From contig NZ_JALDTZ010000008.1 in NCBI RefSeq assembly GCF_023109105.1, positions 25,332-89,331 of the forward strand: DNA of 64,000 nt, read 5' to 3'. Numbering within the stretch: the stretch's first letter is position 1; each line of letters opens with the position of its first letter. The DNA comes from Streptococcus mitis (GTDB lineage Bacteria > Bacillota > Bacilli > Lactobacillales > Streptococcaceae). A model generated the notes under the pieces. That model saw only the letters and a program-made list of their open reading frames with translations. It made no database searches and was not told the origin of the DNA. The translations under genes were made by a program, and so were the position numbers. This document shows positions 13,699 to 24,122 of this stretch, piece by piece.

Positions 13699-15141
13699 CT
13701 ATTTGTAAAAACTAGTCTTTTCTTCCAAACTTCTACGGTAGTCTTCTTCGTAATCATAGAGAGGTGTTGGGTAGTCACCGTCAAAGTAAGCGACACAGAG
13801 ACCGCCATTTGGCGCATCTGTTTCAATCCCAATCGAATCAATTAAACCTTCAACAGAAAGGTAAGTCAGACTGTCCGCCCCAATGATTTGGCGCGTTTCT
13901 TCGACCGTATGATTAGCCGCAATCAGTTCCTGACGGGTCTGGATATCAATCCCGTAGAAACATGGATAAGCTAGCGCTGGACTACCAATGGCAACGTGAA
14001 CTTCAGTCGCACCCGCTTCTTTCAAGAGCTGAACGATACGACGAGATGTTGTTCCACGTACAATAGAGTCATCAATCATAACCACACGCTTGCCCTTCAC
14101 GACGCCAGAAACGGCAGAAAGTTTCATCCGAACCCCTTGCTCACGCAATTCTTGAGTTGGCTGGATAAATGTCCGTTGCGTATATTGGTTCTTGATGAGA
14201 CCCATTTCATTTGGCAGACCGGATTCTTCCGCAAAGCCCATGGCTGCGCTGAGTGAAGAGTTGGGCACACCGACCACAATATCCGCTTCATGCTTGAATT
14301 CACGGGCTAGTTGCGCTCCCATTCTCTTACGAGCAGTATGGACATTGACACCATGGATATTAGAATCCGGGCGGGCAAAATAGATATACTCCATAGAACA
14401 AATCGCGAGCTGAGTATCATCTGTATAGCTGTCATACTGGATGCCCTTGTCATCAATAATCACAATCTCACCTGGCTTCAAATCGCGAATCCATTCTGCA
14501 CCAATAACCTCAAAAGCACAGGTTTCAGATGACACTACGACTGCTCCGTTAGCCATTTTCCCGATAGAAAGGGGACGGAAACCATTGGGGTCAAGAGCCG
14601 CAATCAACTTATCTTCAAACATCAAGATATAAGCAAAGCCACCTTTGACAAGACTGAGTGCTTCCTTGATTTTGCCCATCAAGTTCGGATTATGACTGCG
14701 ACGAATGAGATGAGCCAAGATTTCCGAGTCCGAAGTCGCGCTGAAAATCGCTCCTCTTTGTTCCAGTTCTTTCTTAAGAGAGGCCGCATTGGTTAGATTT
14801 CCATTATGAGCCAAGCCAAACTGCATATCGTGAAAACGGAAGAGGAAGGGCTGGATGTTATCTACAGAAGCTTCGCCAGCAGTCGCGTAACGCACATGCC
14901 CAATCGCACCAGTTCCTGTCAATTTATCCAAATTAGCAGGATTTCTGAAGACTTCTGAAAGAAGGCCCATATCACGATGGCGCTTCAATTGCCCCTGATC
15001 ATTGGAGAGGATTCCTGCCCCCTCCTGACCACGGTGCTGAAGACTGTGGAGCCCAAAATAGGTCAATTTAGCAGCATCTGGATGCCCCCAGATACCGAAA
15101 ACACCACATTCTTCATTAAGAGATTTTACTTCGTATGTCAT
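13699..15141 (-). CDS. purF: Amidophosphoribosyltransferase
   Basis: PurF (480 residues) commits PRPP to purine synthesis by making phosphoribosylamine from glutamine. An 11-residue propeptide ends before the catalytic Cys12 (NEE-CGVFGIWG). The PRPP-binding loop VVMIDDSIVRGTTSRR lies in the C-terminal phosphoribosyltransferase domain. It sits between purL and purM. Confidence 0.97.
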   Translation of the reverse strand: MTYEVKSLNEECGVFGIWGHPDAAKLTYFGLHSLQHRGQEGAGILSNDQGQLKRHRDMGLLSEVFRNPANLDKLTGTGAIGHVRYATAGEASVDNIQPFLFRFHDMQFGLAHNGNLTNAASLKKELEQRGAIFSATSDSEILAHLIRRSHNPNLMGKIKEALSLVKGGFAYILMFEDKLIAALDPNGFRPLSIGKMANGAVVVSSETCAFEVIGAEWIRDLKPGEIVIIDDKGIQYDSYTDDTQLAICSMEYIYFARPDSNIHGVNVHTARKRMGAQLAREFKHEADIVVGVPNSSLSAAMGFAEESGLPNEMGLIKNQYTQRTFIQPTQELREQGVRMKLSAVSGVVKGKRVVMIDDSIVRGTTSRRIVQLLKEAGATEVHVAIGSPALAYPCFYGIDIQTRQELIAANHTVEETRQIIGADSLTYLSVEGLIDSIGIETDAPNGGLCVAYFDGDYPTPLYDYEEDYRRSLEEKTSFYK

Positions 15142-15199
15142 TTTTTATACCTAATTTTCATTTGCAATCATCAAGAGCTCAATCTACATGACTTTCACA

Positions 15200-15224
15200 T
15201 TACTGATACTCTTCGAAAATCTGC
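15200..15224 (-). repeat. Fragment of a BOX repeat end
   Basis: GATACTCTTCGAAAATCT matches the boxA end of the BOX elements elsewhere in the window, then the match stops. It lies in the 88-base purF-purL gap. Confidence 0.5.
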
Positions 15225-15229
15225 AAGTC

Positions 15230-18200
15230 TTATTTTTCAGTGAAAAATTTAACCGCCGACGCGAACAGGTGCTGGTCTTTATTTCCTGGAATATTTTGGA
15301 AAAGACCGTCTTCATAACGTTCTGAGTGTCCCATCTTACCGATGATTTGACCGTTCTTGCTAGTAATTCCTTCGATAGCATGGACAGAACCATTTGGATT
15401 GTACTTAGAGTCCATGCTTGGTTTGCCGTCAAAGTCTACGTATTGGCTGAAAATTTGTCCATTGTCACGGAGCTCTGCAAATTCCTCAGCCGTCACGACA
15501 AACTTCCCTTCACCGTGTGATACTGGGATAGCATGAATATCGCCCACTTGCACCCCAGCCAACCATGGTGAGTTAGTATTTGCAATACGAGTTTCTACCA
15601 TCTTGGCCACGTGCTGGTTAGCATCATTATAGAAGAGGGTTGGGCTAGTACTGCTGGCATCCCCGAAGTTTCCGTATGGTAGGAGACCCGATTTGACTAA
15701 GGCCTGGAATCCATTACAGATACCGATAATCAAGCCACCACGAGCGATAAAGCTATCAATAGCTGCACGGACTTTTTCATTGAGGAGGATGTTGACGATA
15801 AACTTGGCTGAACCATCTGGTTCATCCGCAGCTGAGAAACCACCTGCAAAGAAGAGGATGTTAGCCTTGCCGATGTTGTCAACCATTGTTTCAACTGACT
15901 TGACAATGGCTTCTTCATTCAAGGTCACGAATGGCACCAAGTTGACCTCTGCACCTTCTTTTTCAAAGGCTTTTGCTGAGTCATATTCTGAGTTGGTCCC
16001 TGGAAATACTGGGATGTAAACAACCGGTTTTCCAATCTTTTCTTTGGCTTTGATGATTAGGTCAGAAGAGACAGCTGGTACTTCAGCCAGTTCCTTGGCT
16101 TGGGCAAATTCTGTTGGGTAAACTTCTTCCAATTTACCTTGAAAGGCGCTATCAAGCTTGTATCCATCTAGCTTCACACCGTTAACAAGCAGGGTAAAGT
16201 CTGCACTTGTTTGACCGATTTTCTCCACTCCAGCTATTTCTTCAGGAGATGTGAAGATAAATCCGTCCAATTGAGCTGTTAAAGCTGTTTCAAGTTCAGA
16301 CAAGGTTACCTCTGCACCGATATGATTTCCAAAGGTAGCAAGAGCCAAACTTTCAACAACACCACCATATTTGACAGCTGATGCAGATGTCACTTTGTGA
16401 GCCTTTTGAATAACTTCAAATTGAGCAAAATTAGACTTGATCAGATCAAAATCAATCTCTTGGGCCAAAGCTTGACCTGGGATGTAGTAGATATTTTCAC
16501 CAGCAGCCTTAAATTCTGGAGAAAGGACCTTACGGCTATCTGCTGTTGTCACACCAAAGGCAACCAAGGTTGGGGGCACCGTCAATTCTTCAAAAGTACC
16601 AGACATAGAGTCCTTACCACCGATAGATGGCAAACCAAGTTGAATTTGTGCTTCGATAGAACCTAGAAGAGCCGCTACTGGCTGACCAAAACGCTCAGCT
16701 TGCTTGTCCATGCGCTCAAAGTACTCTTGATAAGAGAAGCGAGCCTTAGACCAGTTGGCACCTGTCGCCACTAGACGAGCAGTTGCTTCGATAACCGCAT
16801 AGGCAGCACCGTGGTAAGGTGACCATTCTGCTACATAAGGGTTGAACCCTTGAGCCATGACTGACGCAGTATGAGTCACACCATGTTGAACTGGCAATTT
16901 TTGTACAGATGCCTCAGTCGGTGTGAGTTGGTAACGACCGCCAAGTGGGTGGTTGACCGTAGAACGACCGACAGAACAGTCAAAGATGGTCTGCAAACCT
17001 TTTTGACTCGCATGGTTCAAGTCAGATAGAACCGCAAGGGTGTCTGCTTCAAGAGTTTCAGCACTTGTTTGTCGTTCTTCTGGGAGTTTAACATCCTTGT
17101 CCACAACCTTAGCATCGACAACGACACGCACACCATTGGTATCAAGGAAACGACGTTCCAAGTCCACGATTGTTTCACCATTCCAGTGCATAACTAGATT
17201 TGTTTTTTCAGTTACTGTCGCAACAACAACAGCATCAATATTCTCTTTGTTACATTCAGCAATGAAGGCATCTACATCCTCAGGACGAACCACGACTGCC
17301 ATCCGTTCTTGTGATTCAGAGATAGCAATTTCTGTTCCATTCAAGCCTTGGTATTTAAGAGGAACCTTGTTGAGGTCGATTTCAAGACCGTCTGCCAATT
17401 CACCGATAGCTACACAGACACCACCTGCTCCAAAGTCATTAGATTTCTTGATAAGACGAGTGACATTGCCATTACGGAAGAGGCGTTGAATCTTACGTTC
17501 TTCGATGGCATTCCCTTTTTGAACCTCGGCACCAGCAGTCTCCACAGACTCTACTGTTTGAACCTTAGAAGAACCTGTCGCACCACCGACACCATCACGT
17601 CCTGTCTTACCTCCAAGAAGGATAATGACATCCCCCGCTTCTGGTTTTTCACGGACGACATTTTCCTTAGGAGCCGCACCTACAACTGCACCTAGCTCCA
17701 TACGTTTAGCCACAAAACCTGGGTGGAAATACTCACGAACGTAGGTCGTCGCAAGCCCAATCTGATTACCATATGAAGAATAACCATGAGCTGCTGTTTT
17801 AGAAATCACTTGTTGTGGCAATTTCCCAGCACGAGTTTCCGAAATCGGTGCTGTAATATCACCAGCACCCGAGATTCGCATGGCTTGATAAACGTATGAA
17901 CGGCCTGACAATGGGTCACGAATAGCCCCACCGATACAGGTAGCAGCCCCACCAAATGGCTCAATTTCTGTTGGATGGTTGTGGGTTTCATTTTTGAACA
18001 TAAGGAGCCATGGTTCTTTGACACCATTGACATCCACTTCGATTTCTACTGAGCAAGCATTGATTTCGTCTGACACTTCCATGTCGTCCAAACGACCATT
18101 GGCACGCTCATAACGACCGAAAATAGTCGCCATATCCATCAAGGTTTGTGGTTTTTCAGAACGCCCCAACTCATCACGCATAGCAATATACTTGTCATAG

Positions 18201-18955
18201 GTTGACTGCAATTGTTTTTGGAACTTAGATGCTGAAAAGTCGATGTGTTTCAACTCTGTCTCAAAAGTCGTATGACGGCAGTGGTCAGACCAGTAAGTAT
18301 CCAAAACCTTGAGTTCCGTCTCAGTTGGCACGCGCCCGATTGACTTAAAGTAGTCCTGGATAAAGAGCAAATCATCCACTTCCATGGCCATCCCTTGCTC
18401 GGCCTTGTAGCGGGCAAAATCTTCTGCTGTATAGCTTTCAAAGAAAGTCAATTTCGGAATGGTCTTATCTGACTCTGAAAATTCCTGCTTGGCAATCCCT
18501 GTCGTGATATCCTTGAAACGAGAATCCACTGGATTGAGCAAGTAGTTCTTGACCGCGTCCAACTCAGTCGCATCGATATCTTTATTCACCAAGTACAATT
18601 GTGCTGTATTGACTGTCACATCATTTGAGCTACCCAGCAAAAGCAAGGCTTCTTGTGAAGATGCCGCACGCTGGTCAAACTGCCCTGACAGGCTTTCAAT
18701 AGCAAAGAAAGCATAGTTAGCAAGATCCGCCTGCACAGCCGTTTCGTCCAAGACATGGTCTGTTACCTGCTCAGAGAAAATGTGTTTCTCTGCAGGTGCA
18801 AACAAGTCCTCAGCCAAGTTAAAGACATCATACACTTGCACAATACGAATACTTTTCAAGCTTGAAAGTCCCAAGCTATGCTGGAGTTCTCTAACCAAAC
18901 TCTCTGATTTGACTTGAAAATCAGCCTTTTTTTCAACAAAAATACGTTTATCCAT
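15230..18955 (-). CDS. purL: Phosphoribosylformylglycinamidine synthase, single-chain form
   Basis: This 1241-residue protein is the long, fused form of FGAM synthase, typical of proteobacteria and of mitis-group streptococci. It has an N-terminal PurS-like part and two AIR-synthase-like halves (NETHNHPTEIEPFGG, KSNDFGAGGVCVAIGE, LGLPSIGGKDSMSG). The C-terminal class I glutaminase has its nucleophile in GICNGFQALVKSG and its histidine in SHGEGKF. The start ATG at 18955 gives MDKRIFVEKK; a TTG one codon upstream is less likely. It is the second gene of the purC-led operon. Confidence 0.97.
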   Translation of the reverse strand: MDKRIFVEKKADFQVKSESLVRELQHSLGLSSLKSIRIVQVYDVFNLAEDLFAPAEKHIFSEQVTDHVLDETAVQADLANYAFFAIESLSGQFDQRAASSQEALLLLGSSNDVTVNTAQLYLVNKDIDATELDAVKNYLLNPVDSRFKDITTGIAKQEFSESDKTIPKLTFFESYTAEDFARYKAEQGMAMEVDDLLFIQDYFKSIGRVPTETELKVLDTYWSDHCRHTTFETELKHIDFSASKFQKQLQSTYDKYIAMRDELGRSEKPQTLMDMATIFGRYERANGRLDDMEVSDEINACSVEIEVDVNGVKEPWLLMFKNETHNHPTEIEPFGGAATCIGGAIRDPLSGRSYVYQAMRISGAGDITAPISETRAGKLPQQVISKTAAHGYSSYGNQIGLATTYVREYFHPGFVAKRMELGAVVGAAPKENVVREKPEAGDVIILLGGKTGRDGVGGATGSSKVQTVESVETAGAEVQKGNAIEERKIQRLFRNGNVTRLIKKSNDFGAGGVCVAIGELADGLEIDLNKVPLKYQGLNGTEIAISESQERMAVVVRPEDVDAFIAECNKENIDAVVVATVTEKTNLVMHWNGETIVDLERRFLDTNGVRVVVDAKVVDKDVKLPEERQTSAETLEADTLAVLSDLNHASQKGLQTIFDCSVGRSTVNHPLGGRYQLTPTEASVQKLPVQHGVTHTASVMAQGFNPYVAEWSPYHGAAYAVIEATARLVATGANWSKARFSYQEYFERMDKQAERFGQPVAALLGSIEAQIQLGLPSIGGKDSMSGTFEELTVPPTLVAFGVTTADSRKVLSPEFKAAGENIYYIPGQALAQEIDFDLIKSNFAQFEVIQKAHKVTSASAVKYGGVVESLALATFGNHIGAEVTLSELETALTAQLDGFIFTSPEEIAGVEKIGQTSADFTLLVNGVKLDGYKLDSAFQGKLEEVYPTEFAQAKELAEVPAVSSDLIIKAKEKIGKPVVYIPVFPGTNSEYDSAKAFEKEGAEVNLVPFVTLNEEAIVKSVETMVDNIGKANILFFAGGFSAADEPDGSAKFIVNILLNEKVRAAIDSFIARGGLIIGICNGFQALVKSGLLPYGNFGDASSTSPTLFYNDANQHVAKMVETRIANTNSPWLAGVQVGDIHAIPVSHGEGKFVVTAEEFAELRDNGQIFSQYVDFDGKPSMDSKYNPNGSVHAIEGITSKNGQIIGKMGHSERYEDGLFQNIPGNKDQHLFASAVKFFTEK

Positions 18956-19009
18956 CAATTCTTATTCCTTTATTTCAGCTCTTGCAATGTTCCAACGACC
19001 TTGAGGTTG

Positions 19010-19717
19010 TTATTTCAATTCCTGCAACTTTTCCCAAACAATCTCGTAAACGTCTGTTAGTTCTCCCAATCCTCTACGGAAAACATCCTTATCCATGTGG
19101 TTGCCATCTGCATCCCACAAACGGCAGTTATCTGGTGAAAATTCGTCTGCTAAGATAATCTTGCCATCCTTGTCAAAACCGAACTCTAGCTTAAAGTCAA
19201 TCAACTTAAGCCCAATCTCAGCAAACCAGACTTTCAAAAGTTCATTGATACGACGCGTCTCTTCCTTTAAGTAGGCAATCTGCTGGTCATCCGCAATCTG
19301 TAGGAATTTCACATGCTCGTCATTGATAAATGGATCATCCAAGTCATCATTTTTGTAGTAAAATTCGACAATCGGAGTCTCAAATGCAATGCCCTCATCC
19401 ACACCAAAACGTTTTGAAAAAGAACCAGCAGTATAGTTGCGGAGCACGACTTCTAAAGGAATGATTTCCACCTTTTTATTGAGCTGTTCCGTGTCCGAAA
19501 TTTTCTCCACAAAGTGAGTCGCTACACCAGCCGCATTTAATTTCTCAAAAATAAAAGATGAAATCTGATTATTCAACACTCCCTTACCCGCAATCTGCTC
19601 CTTCTTGACTCCGTTAAAAGCAGTCGCCTGATCCTTGTAAGTTGAAATAATAAGATTTTCATCCTCAGTTGTATAGATATCTTTAGCTTTTCCCGAATAG
19701 ATCAATTGTTTTGACAT
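19010..19717 (-). CDS. purC: SAICAR synthase
   Basis: PurC (235 residues) couples CAIR and aspartate with [28 protein letters not shown] and [12 protein letters not shown] are family motifs. I chose the ATG at 19717 ([10 protein letters not shown]) because the longer in-frame extension would run through the promoter. It heads the purine operon. Confidence 0.97.
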   Translation of the reverse strand: MSKQLIYSGKAKDIYTTEDENLIISTYKDQATAFNGVKKEQIAGKGVLNNQISSFIFEKLNAAGVATHFVEKISDTEQLNKKVEIIPLEVVLRNYTAGSFSKRFGVDEGIAFETPIVEFYYKNDDLDDPFINDEHVKFLQIADDQQIAYLKEETRRINELLKVWFAEIGLKLIDFKLEFGFDKDGKIILADEFSPDNCRLWDADGNHMDKDVFRRGLGELTDVYEIVWEKLQELK

Positions 19718-19749
19718 TTTAAAGTTCGCCTTTCGTATTACTTGAGCAC

Positions 19750-19816
19750 ATTCTACCACAAAAAACCTAAAATTACAAGAATTTAAGCGAACAAATAGCG
19801 CATTTACTTCGGAAAT
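19750..19816 (-). promoter_or_regulatory. purC promoter with paired PurBox-like sites
   Basis: On the minus strand TTGTAA (19773-19778), 17 bases and TAGAAT (19750-19755, preceded by TGG) form a sigma-A promoter. Upstream lie ATTTCCGAAGTAA (19804-19816) and, on the other strand, AAGCGAACAAAT (19785-19796). Both fit the PurBox pattern. Their place upstream of -35 fits PurR acting as an activator, as known in Lactococcus; here that is inferred. Confidence 0.7.
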
Positions 19817-19821
19817 CATAA

Positions 19822-19860
19822 AGAAAAAACTGCAAGAAGAATCTTTCTTACAGTTTTAAA
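19822..19860 (-). terminator. Terminator after comB
   Basis: AAAACTGTAAGAA pairs with TTCTTGCAGTTTT, followed by a T-run on the minus strand. Confidence 0.75.
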
Positions 19861-19886
19861 ATCATTTAACTCTAAAAACACGAACA

Positions 19887-21236
19887 TTACTCTTTGTTCA
19901 AAAATTGATCCAAATAATAACGTAGATAGCTTTTCTTGCCCGTAATCATCTGCAGACGACCTTCCACCCCGTACCGAAGTTTTTCTGCCTGCTCACCAGT
20001 CAGATCGGTCTCAGCCTCGATTTTAAAGAAATTCCCTTTCTCAGTCTTAGTAGCTGTCGCATCAATACTTGTAATCGTAGAATCCAAGAAAACTTGATTC
20101 TTGGTATCATGAGTCGTCGTATAGCGAACAGAATCACCAATCTTGATTCTTGCTACATCTTTGGAACTGAGATAGGCTGTGAGTTTGGCTCTCCCTTCTT
20201 TTTCCAAGGACGGATAGAGTTGGGCTAGCAGGGTTCCCTCTGCGACCATGGTAGAATCACTAGTCTCAGGATTAAGATGAAGCACCCCATCCTCACTGGC
20301 CATAATTTTCCCCTTGTCTAGAAGACTTCCCTGTACCTTCTTACCTGACTCCACCTCCAAGATTTTCTGGTCTAAAAGAGTCAATTCCTGGCCAACCTTA
20401 GCCAAGTGTTGTGATTTAAGAGATTCCAATTGACTGCTTAAGCCTGACGCATAGGCTTGCTGGGGACCTGAACCTGCATACTGGACACGGTAAGTAGCAA
20501 GACTAGATTCTAACTGAGAAAGCTGCGCCTCAACCTGCGCCACTGCCTGAGCCTTAGCTTGCGGATTTTCCTCCCCCTGAGACTTGTAAGACTGGTAGAG
20601 AGAGTAGGCTAGATTCTGACTGGCCAAGGAAGCGCCTGTTTCAATAGCTGACTTAGCTGCCTGGTAATCGCGAATTTTAGCCTCTGTTTGGCTGATGAGG
20701 TTGCCGATTTCGGCTTGGGTTTGGCTAGCTGCTGCATTCTGGGACGCGATGGTCTCGTTTTGTTGCGATGTACTAGCCCTAAGACTGCCTGCTTGGCTGA
20801 GGTAGTCGCGAAAGGTGGCTTGGTAGCCAAATTTATCCTCCTCTGAAAAGTAATCCGTCCCTTCTTGCAGGCTCTTTTGCAAATACTCCAATTGCTTTTT
20901 TTGATCCTTGAGCATGTCCAACTGACTAGCATAGGCCTCCGCTTGGACACCCTCTGCCCCTTCCTGATATTGAACCAACAGTTCTCCCTTTTTGACCAGC
21001 TTATTTTCTTCCAAATGATTGATAAGAATACGATTGTTGCTAGTTGACTGGATATTTGCAAGGATACGACTAGGCTCAACAGTAGCCCGAGTTGACAAAC
21101 TCATCTCCTTCTCTGCAAATATTGCAAAGCCAAGCAAAAACACGAGCAGAAGGGACATGGGGACAATCACCCGACTGGAAAAATTATGATAACGACGGTT
21201 ATAAAACTCCGCACTTTCTAAAAATTCTGGTTTCAT
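19887..21236 (-). CDS. comB: Competence peptide export accessory protein
   Basis: ComB (449 residues) is the membrane-fusion partner (HlyD-like) of the ComA exporter that matures and secretes the competence peptide. It has one N-terminal membrane segment (about residues 25-42, [19 protein letters not shown]). A long glutamine- and alanine-rich coiled coil (about 90-290) and a beta-barrel C-terminal part follow. The gene starts 12 bases after comA ends. Confidence 0.96.
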   Translation of the reverse strand: MKPEFLESAEFYNRRYHNFSSRVIVPMSLLLVFLLGFAIFAEKEMSLSTRATVEPSRILANIQSTSNNRILINHLEENKLVKKGELLVQYQEGAEGVQAEAYASQLDMLKDQKKQLEYLQKSLQEGTDYFSEEDKFGYQATFRDYLSQAGSLRASTSQQNETIASQNAAASQTQAEIGNLISQTEAKIRDYQAAKSAIETGASLASQNLAYSLYQSYKSQGEENPQAKAQAVAQVEAQLSQLESSLATYRVQYAGSGPQQAYASGLSSQLESLKSQHLAKVGQELTLLDQKILEVESGKKVQGSLLDKGKIMASEDGVLHLNPETSDSTMVAEGTLLAQLYPSLEKEGRAKLTAYLSSKDVARIKIGDSVRYTTTHDTKNQVFLDSTITSIDATATKTEKGNFFKIEAETDLTGEQAEKLRYGVEGRLQMITGKKSYLRYYLDQFLNKE

Positions 21237-21248
21237 CCTCTCCTCTTT

Positions 21249-23402
21249 CTAGCTATTCACCAAATGGGCGTAAAAACCACCCTGTGCAAGCAAATCGGCT
21301 TGATTTCCTTCTTCAACAATCTTGCCCTGATCCAAGACAACAACCTTCTCTGTCCGCTCAGCAATGGTCAAGCGGTGGGCGATGAAAATCAAGGTCTTGT
21401 CTAAAGCCATGAGATTATCTACGATCCGCTTCTCTGTCAAAATATCCAAACTGCTGGTCGCCTCATCCAATATCAAGACAGGCGCATCTGTCAAGAGAGC
21501 ACGCGCCAAAGCGATTCTCTGCCGTTGACCACCTGAAATTCCTGCCCCATCCGAAGTCAATTCCGTCTGATAATTCAGGGGCATACGCTCGATATCCTCC
21601 CGAATCTCTGCCAATTCGACCGCCCGTAAGATATCCTCCTGAGTCGTCCCCTCCTTGGCTCCCAAAAGAAGATTGTCCAAAATCGTCCCGTTAAATACAT
21701 AGGGCTGCTGAGGCAGATAGTTGATATACTGGCGCAAGGCCTTTTTATCAATCTGATTGAGATTGACACCACCCAGACTAATCTCTCCCTGACTTGGATC
21801 GTAAAAATTAACCATCATCTTGGCCAAAGTCGTCTTACCTGACCCTGAAATCCCCACAAAAGCCACTTTAGAACCTTGGGGAATAGTCAAATTGATATCC
21901 GACAAGACGTCTCGACCATAGCCATACTTGTAATGAACATGCTTGAAGGACATCTCTCCCTTCATCAAACTCAAATCCTCAACCGTTTTCTTCTCCTCAA
22001 ACTCAGAAGCTACTAGATAAACCTCATTTAGACGGTTATTGGCAACCTGCGCTGTTTGAAGCTTGGTTTGCAGGTTGATGATATTTTCCAAAGGATTGGT
22101 AAAGTAAACTAGCAAGGTATTATAGGTAATCAACTGCCCCAAACTCATCTTGCCATCCATGACCAAAACAGCCCCCATCCAGAGAATACCGACATTGAGC
22201 AAGAGATGGGCAACTTTTTTCAGAGCCTTTTGCTGACTCTCTGCCCGACTATAGGTAAAGGATTTTTTCAGATAATCCACAAATTCCTTGTCAATCTTTT
22301 GATAACGCTGACTTTCACTGGTCAAAGACTTGATTGTCTCAATACCGTTGATGTCCTCAATGATAGAAGAAGACAGAACCGCATTGGCTTCCATGGTATC
22401 CCGATTCATCTTTTCAAACGGCTTCATAAAGGCAAAGATAATCACTGTATAGATAGGAAGTGCCAATAAAGTCATGAAAAAGAGATTGGTATTTTGTGAA
22501 AATAAAACAAGAGAAATAATAACGACCGTTGACACATCTAGGAAAATCGAAAGAATGGTCGAAGCTAGCGCATCGATGATACTGTTAGCATCTGTAAAAC
22601 GAGACACGATTTCCCCTGTTCTGCGTGTCGCAAAGAAGGACATAGGCAGGTGAAAAACATGCTTGATATAGGACAAAATCACATCAATCGACAGGCGTTG
22701 CCCCAAAACAAGTAAGAGATACTCCTGAGCGTAAGACAAGACCTGCTGGAGAATATAGACGATAACCAACCCAATAGAAATAATCCCCAACGTCGAACGC
22801 ATCTGATCTGGCACATAGGTATCAATGATAGACTGCAAATAATAAGAACCCACAATGTTAATCAAGGTGACCAAGAGTGTTGCCAAAACGATATTGGCAA
22901 TCAAACCACGCTGCTTCACTAATATAGGGATAAAAGAGAGCAGGCCATTCTTTTGATCCTTATGAGGCTTGTAGTCTGGACTAGGTGCCATAAACAGAGT
23001 CACTCCTGTCCATTCTTCCGCAAAACGCTCACGTGGCAGTTTGGTCAATTTTACCCCAGGATCTGGATCGGCAATATGAATGCTGTCCTTATCCTGCCCA
23101 GTCACCACATAGTAGTGGAGCAATTTCCCTTCCTTAAGCACATGGGCAACAAAAGGAAAGGTCAAATCTGGCAAGTCAAAAAGCGTCATATCTGCCTTGA
23201 TAGCTCGCGTCTCAAAACCAATCTCCTCTGCCACCTTGACCAAGCCCAAAGCCGTCGTTCCATCCATGGTCGTCTTGGCCAATTCTCGCAAGTGAGCCAA
23301 GGAATAATAGCTACCATAGTAGCCAAAAACCATGGCTAATGAAGCTACACCGCAGTCCATCTGATCCACCTGCGGACGATAGTGACGTTTCCCAAATTTC
23401 AT
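21249..23402 (-). CDS. comA: Competence peptide ABC exporter with C39 peptidase
   Basis: ComA (717 residues) cuts double-glycine leaders and exports the mature peptides. The N-terminal C39 peptidase has Cys17 in DQMDCGVASLAMVFGYYG and its histidine in GKLLHYYVVTG. Six membrane helices follow (about 160-440). The ATPase has GISGSGKTT, the signature ISGGQRQRIALARAL and Walker B VLILDEATSSLD. I chose the ATG at 23402, spaced correctly from AAGGAG, over the ATG at 23408. It exports CSP and, in pneumococcus, also bacteriocin-type peptides, so it may serve the double-glycine peptides further right. Confidence 0.97.
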   Translation of the reverse strand: MKFGKRHYRPQVDQMDCGVASLAMVFGYYGSYYSLAHLRELAKTTMDGTTALGLVKVAEEIGFETRAIKADMTLFDLPDLTFPFVAHVLKEGKLLHYYVVTGQDKDSIHIADPDPGVKLTKLPRERFAEEWTGVTLFMAPSPDYKPHKDQKNGLLSFIPILVKQRGLIANIVLATLLVTLINIVGSYYLQSIIDTYVPDQMRSTLGIISIGLVIVYILQQVLSYAQEYLLLVLGQRLSIDVILSYIKHVFHLPMSFFATRRTGEIVSRFTDANSIIDALASTILSIFLDVSTVVIISLVLFSQNTNLFFMTLLALPIYTVIIFAFMKPFEKMNRDTMEANAVLSSSIIEDINGIETIKSLTSESQRYQKIDKEFVDYLKKSFTYSRAESQQKALKKVAHLLLNVGILWMGAVLVMDGKMSLGQLITYNTLLVYFTNPLENIINLQTKLQTAQVANNRLNEVYLVASEFEEKKTVEDLSLMKGEMSFKHVHYKYGYGRDVLSDINLTIPQGSKVAFVGISGSGKTTLAKMMVNFYDPSQGEISLGGVNLNQIDKKALRQYINYLPQQPYVFNGTILDNLLLGAKEGTTQEDILRAVELAEIREDIERMPLNYQTELTSDGAGISGGQRQRIALARALLTDAPVLILDEATSSLDILTEKRIVDNLMALDKTLIFIAHRLTIAERTEKVVVLDQGKIVEEGNQADLLAQGGFYAHLVNS

Positions 23403-23477
23403 ATTCATCTCCTTTTCCTAAACTCATCTGATAACAACTATTTTACCCCAATCACCAAACAAAAACTGGACTTCCTC

Positions 23478-23507
23478 CCCAAATGCGCCTATCTCCCTCC
23501 CAACTGC
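23478..23507 (-). promoter_or_regulatory. ComE box of comAB
   Basis: On the minus strand GCAGTTGGG and GCATTTGGG stand as direct repeats with a 12-base spacer (23487-23498), the layout bound by ComE. TGGGGTAAAAT downstream is a likely extended -10. Confidence 0.8.
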
Positions 23508-23558
23508 ACTTTTGGGATAAAGAAAATAGGCAGAACAAACGTCCTGCCTAGAAAATAT
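23498..23558. repeat. Direct repeat copy A (comA upstream region)
   Basis: This approximately 60-base block (half ComE site plus the GGCAGAACAAACGTCCT hairpin) recurs imperfectly in the same orientation at 28357-28417. The two copies bound the circular bacteriocin region. Confidence 0.75.
23522..23551 (-). terminator. Terminator upstream of the comA promoter
   Basis: TAGGCAGGACG ... GTTCTGCCTA forms a stem followed by TTTTCTTT on the minus strand. It would stop read-through from the circular bacteriocin operon into comAB. Confidence 0.75.
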
Positions 23559-23630
23559 AAGAATTCCAAGTTAACAAAACCGAAATGATTTCGTATCATT
23601 ATTAAGTAAAGAAAAGAAATTTTAGTATTT

Positions 23631-24122
23631 CTAAAAACTATTTATAATAGACATTATAGCATTAAATAAAAATGGTATAGAAAATACTACTGTCAATCTT
23701 AAATTTTTAAATCTCGCATAATTTGTTAGCCCAATTAGTAATACTGTCAATACGCTGAAATAGGCAAACTTTATATCCGATGGATTAAATAAGTAACAAA
23801 GTAAAATGCTAAAACTTAAGATTATATTTTTAGATAAAAGAACATCTCCAAAGTTCCTCTTATCCTTATCAAAAAATAATGTGATCAGAAAGAGAGAAAA
23901 TCCATATTCAATAAGAGTTGCTATAAATGTGAAAACAACAGAAATCACTGTCAATATTGTTTCTATTTTAATTGTAAAAAGATTAGATAGTTCAGATAAT
24001 TTATCAATTTGTTCATCTAAAATTCCCGACTTCATCAGTAAATCAATAAACAGATATAAAAGAAAAAGATAAATAATCAGATTCATTAACTTGTATAAAC
24101 TATTATTTGTTTGAAATTTCAT
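23631..24122 (-). CDS. Small membrane protein, last gene of the circular bacteriocin operon
   Basis: A 163-residue protein with about four or five hydrophobic segments and few charges. It starts inside the end of the ABC ATPase gene (20-base overlap). Circular bacteriocin operons usually carry an extra membrane protein that serves as ABC permease or immunity factor, and this gene holds that place. The assignment rests on context. Confidence 0.65.
   Translation of the reverse strand: MKFQTNNSLYKLMNLIIYLFLLYLFIDLLMKSGILDEQIDKLSELSNLFTIKIETILTVISVVFTFIATLIEYGFSLFLITLFFDKDKRNFGDVLLSKNIILSFSILLCYLFNPSDIKFAYFSVLTVLLIGLTNYARFKNLRLTVVFSIPFLFNAIMSIINSF

Noticed and set aside
19717..19819. Purine riboswitch upstream of purC
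   Set aside because: The leader is short and lacks the conserved junction sequences of the purine aptamer; PurBoxes explain regulation better.
23382..23588. A 68-codon plus-strand ORF across the comA promoter
   Set aside because: It runs over the ComE box and terminator hairpin and has no ribosome site.
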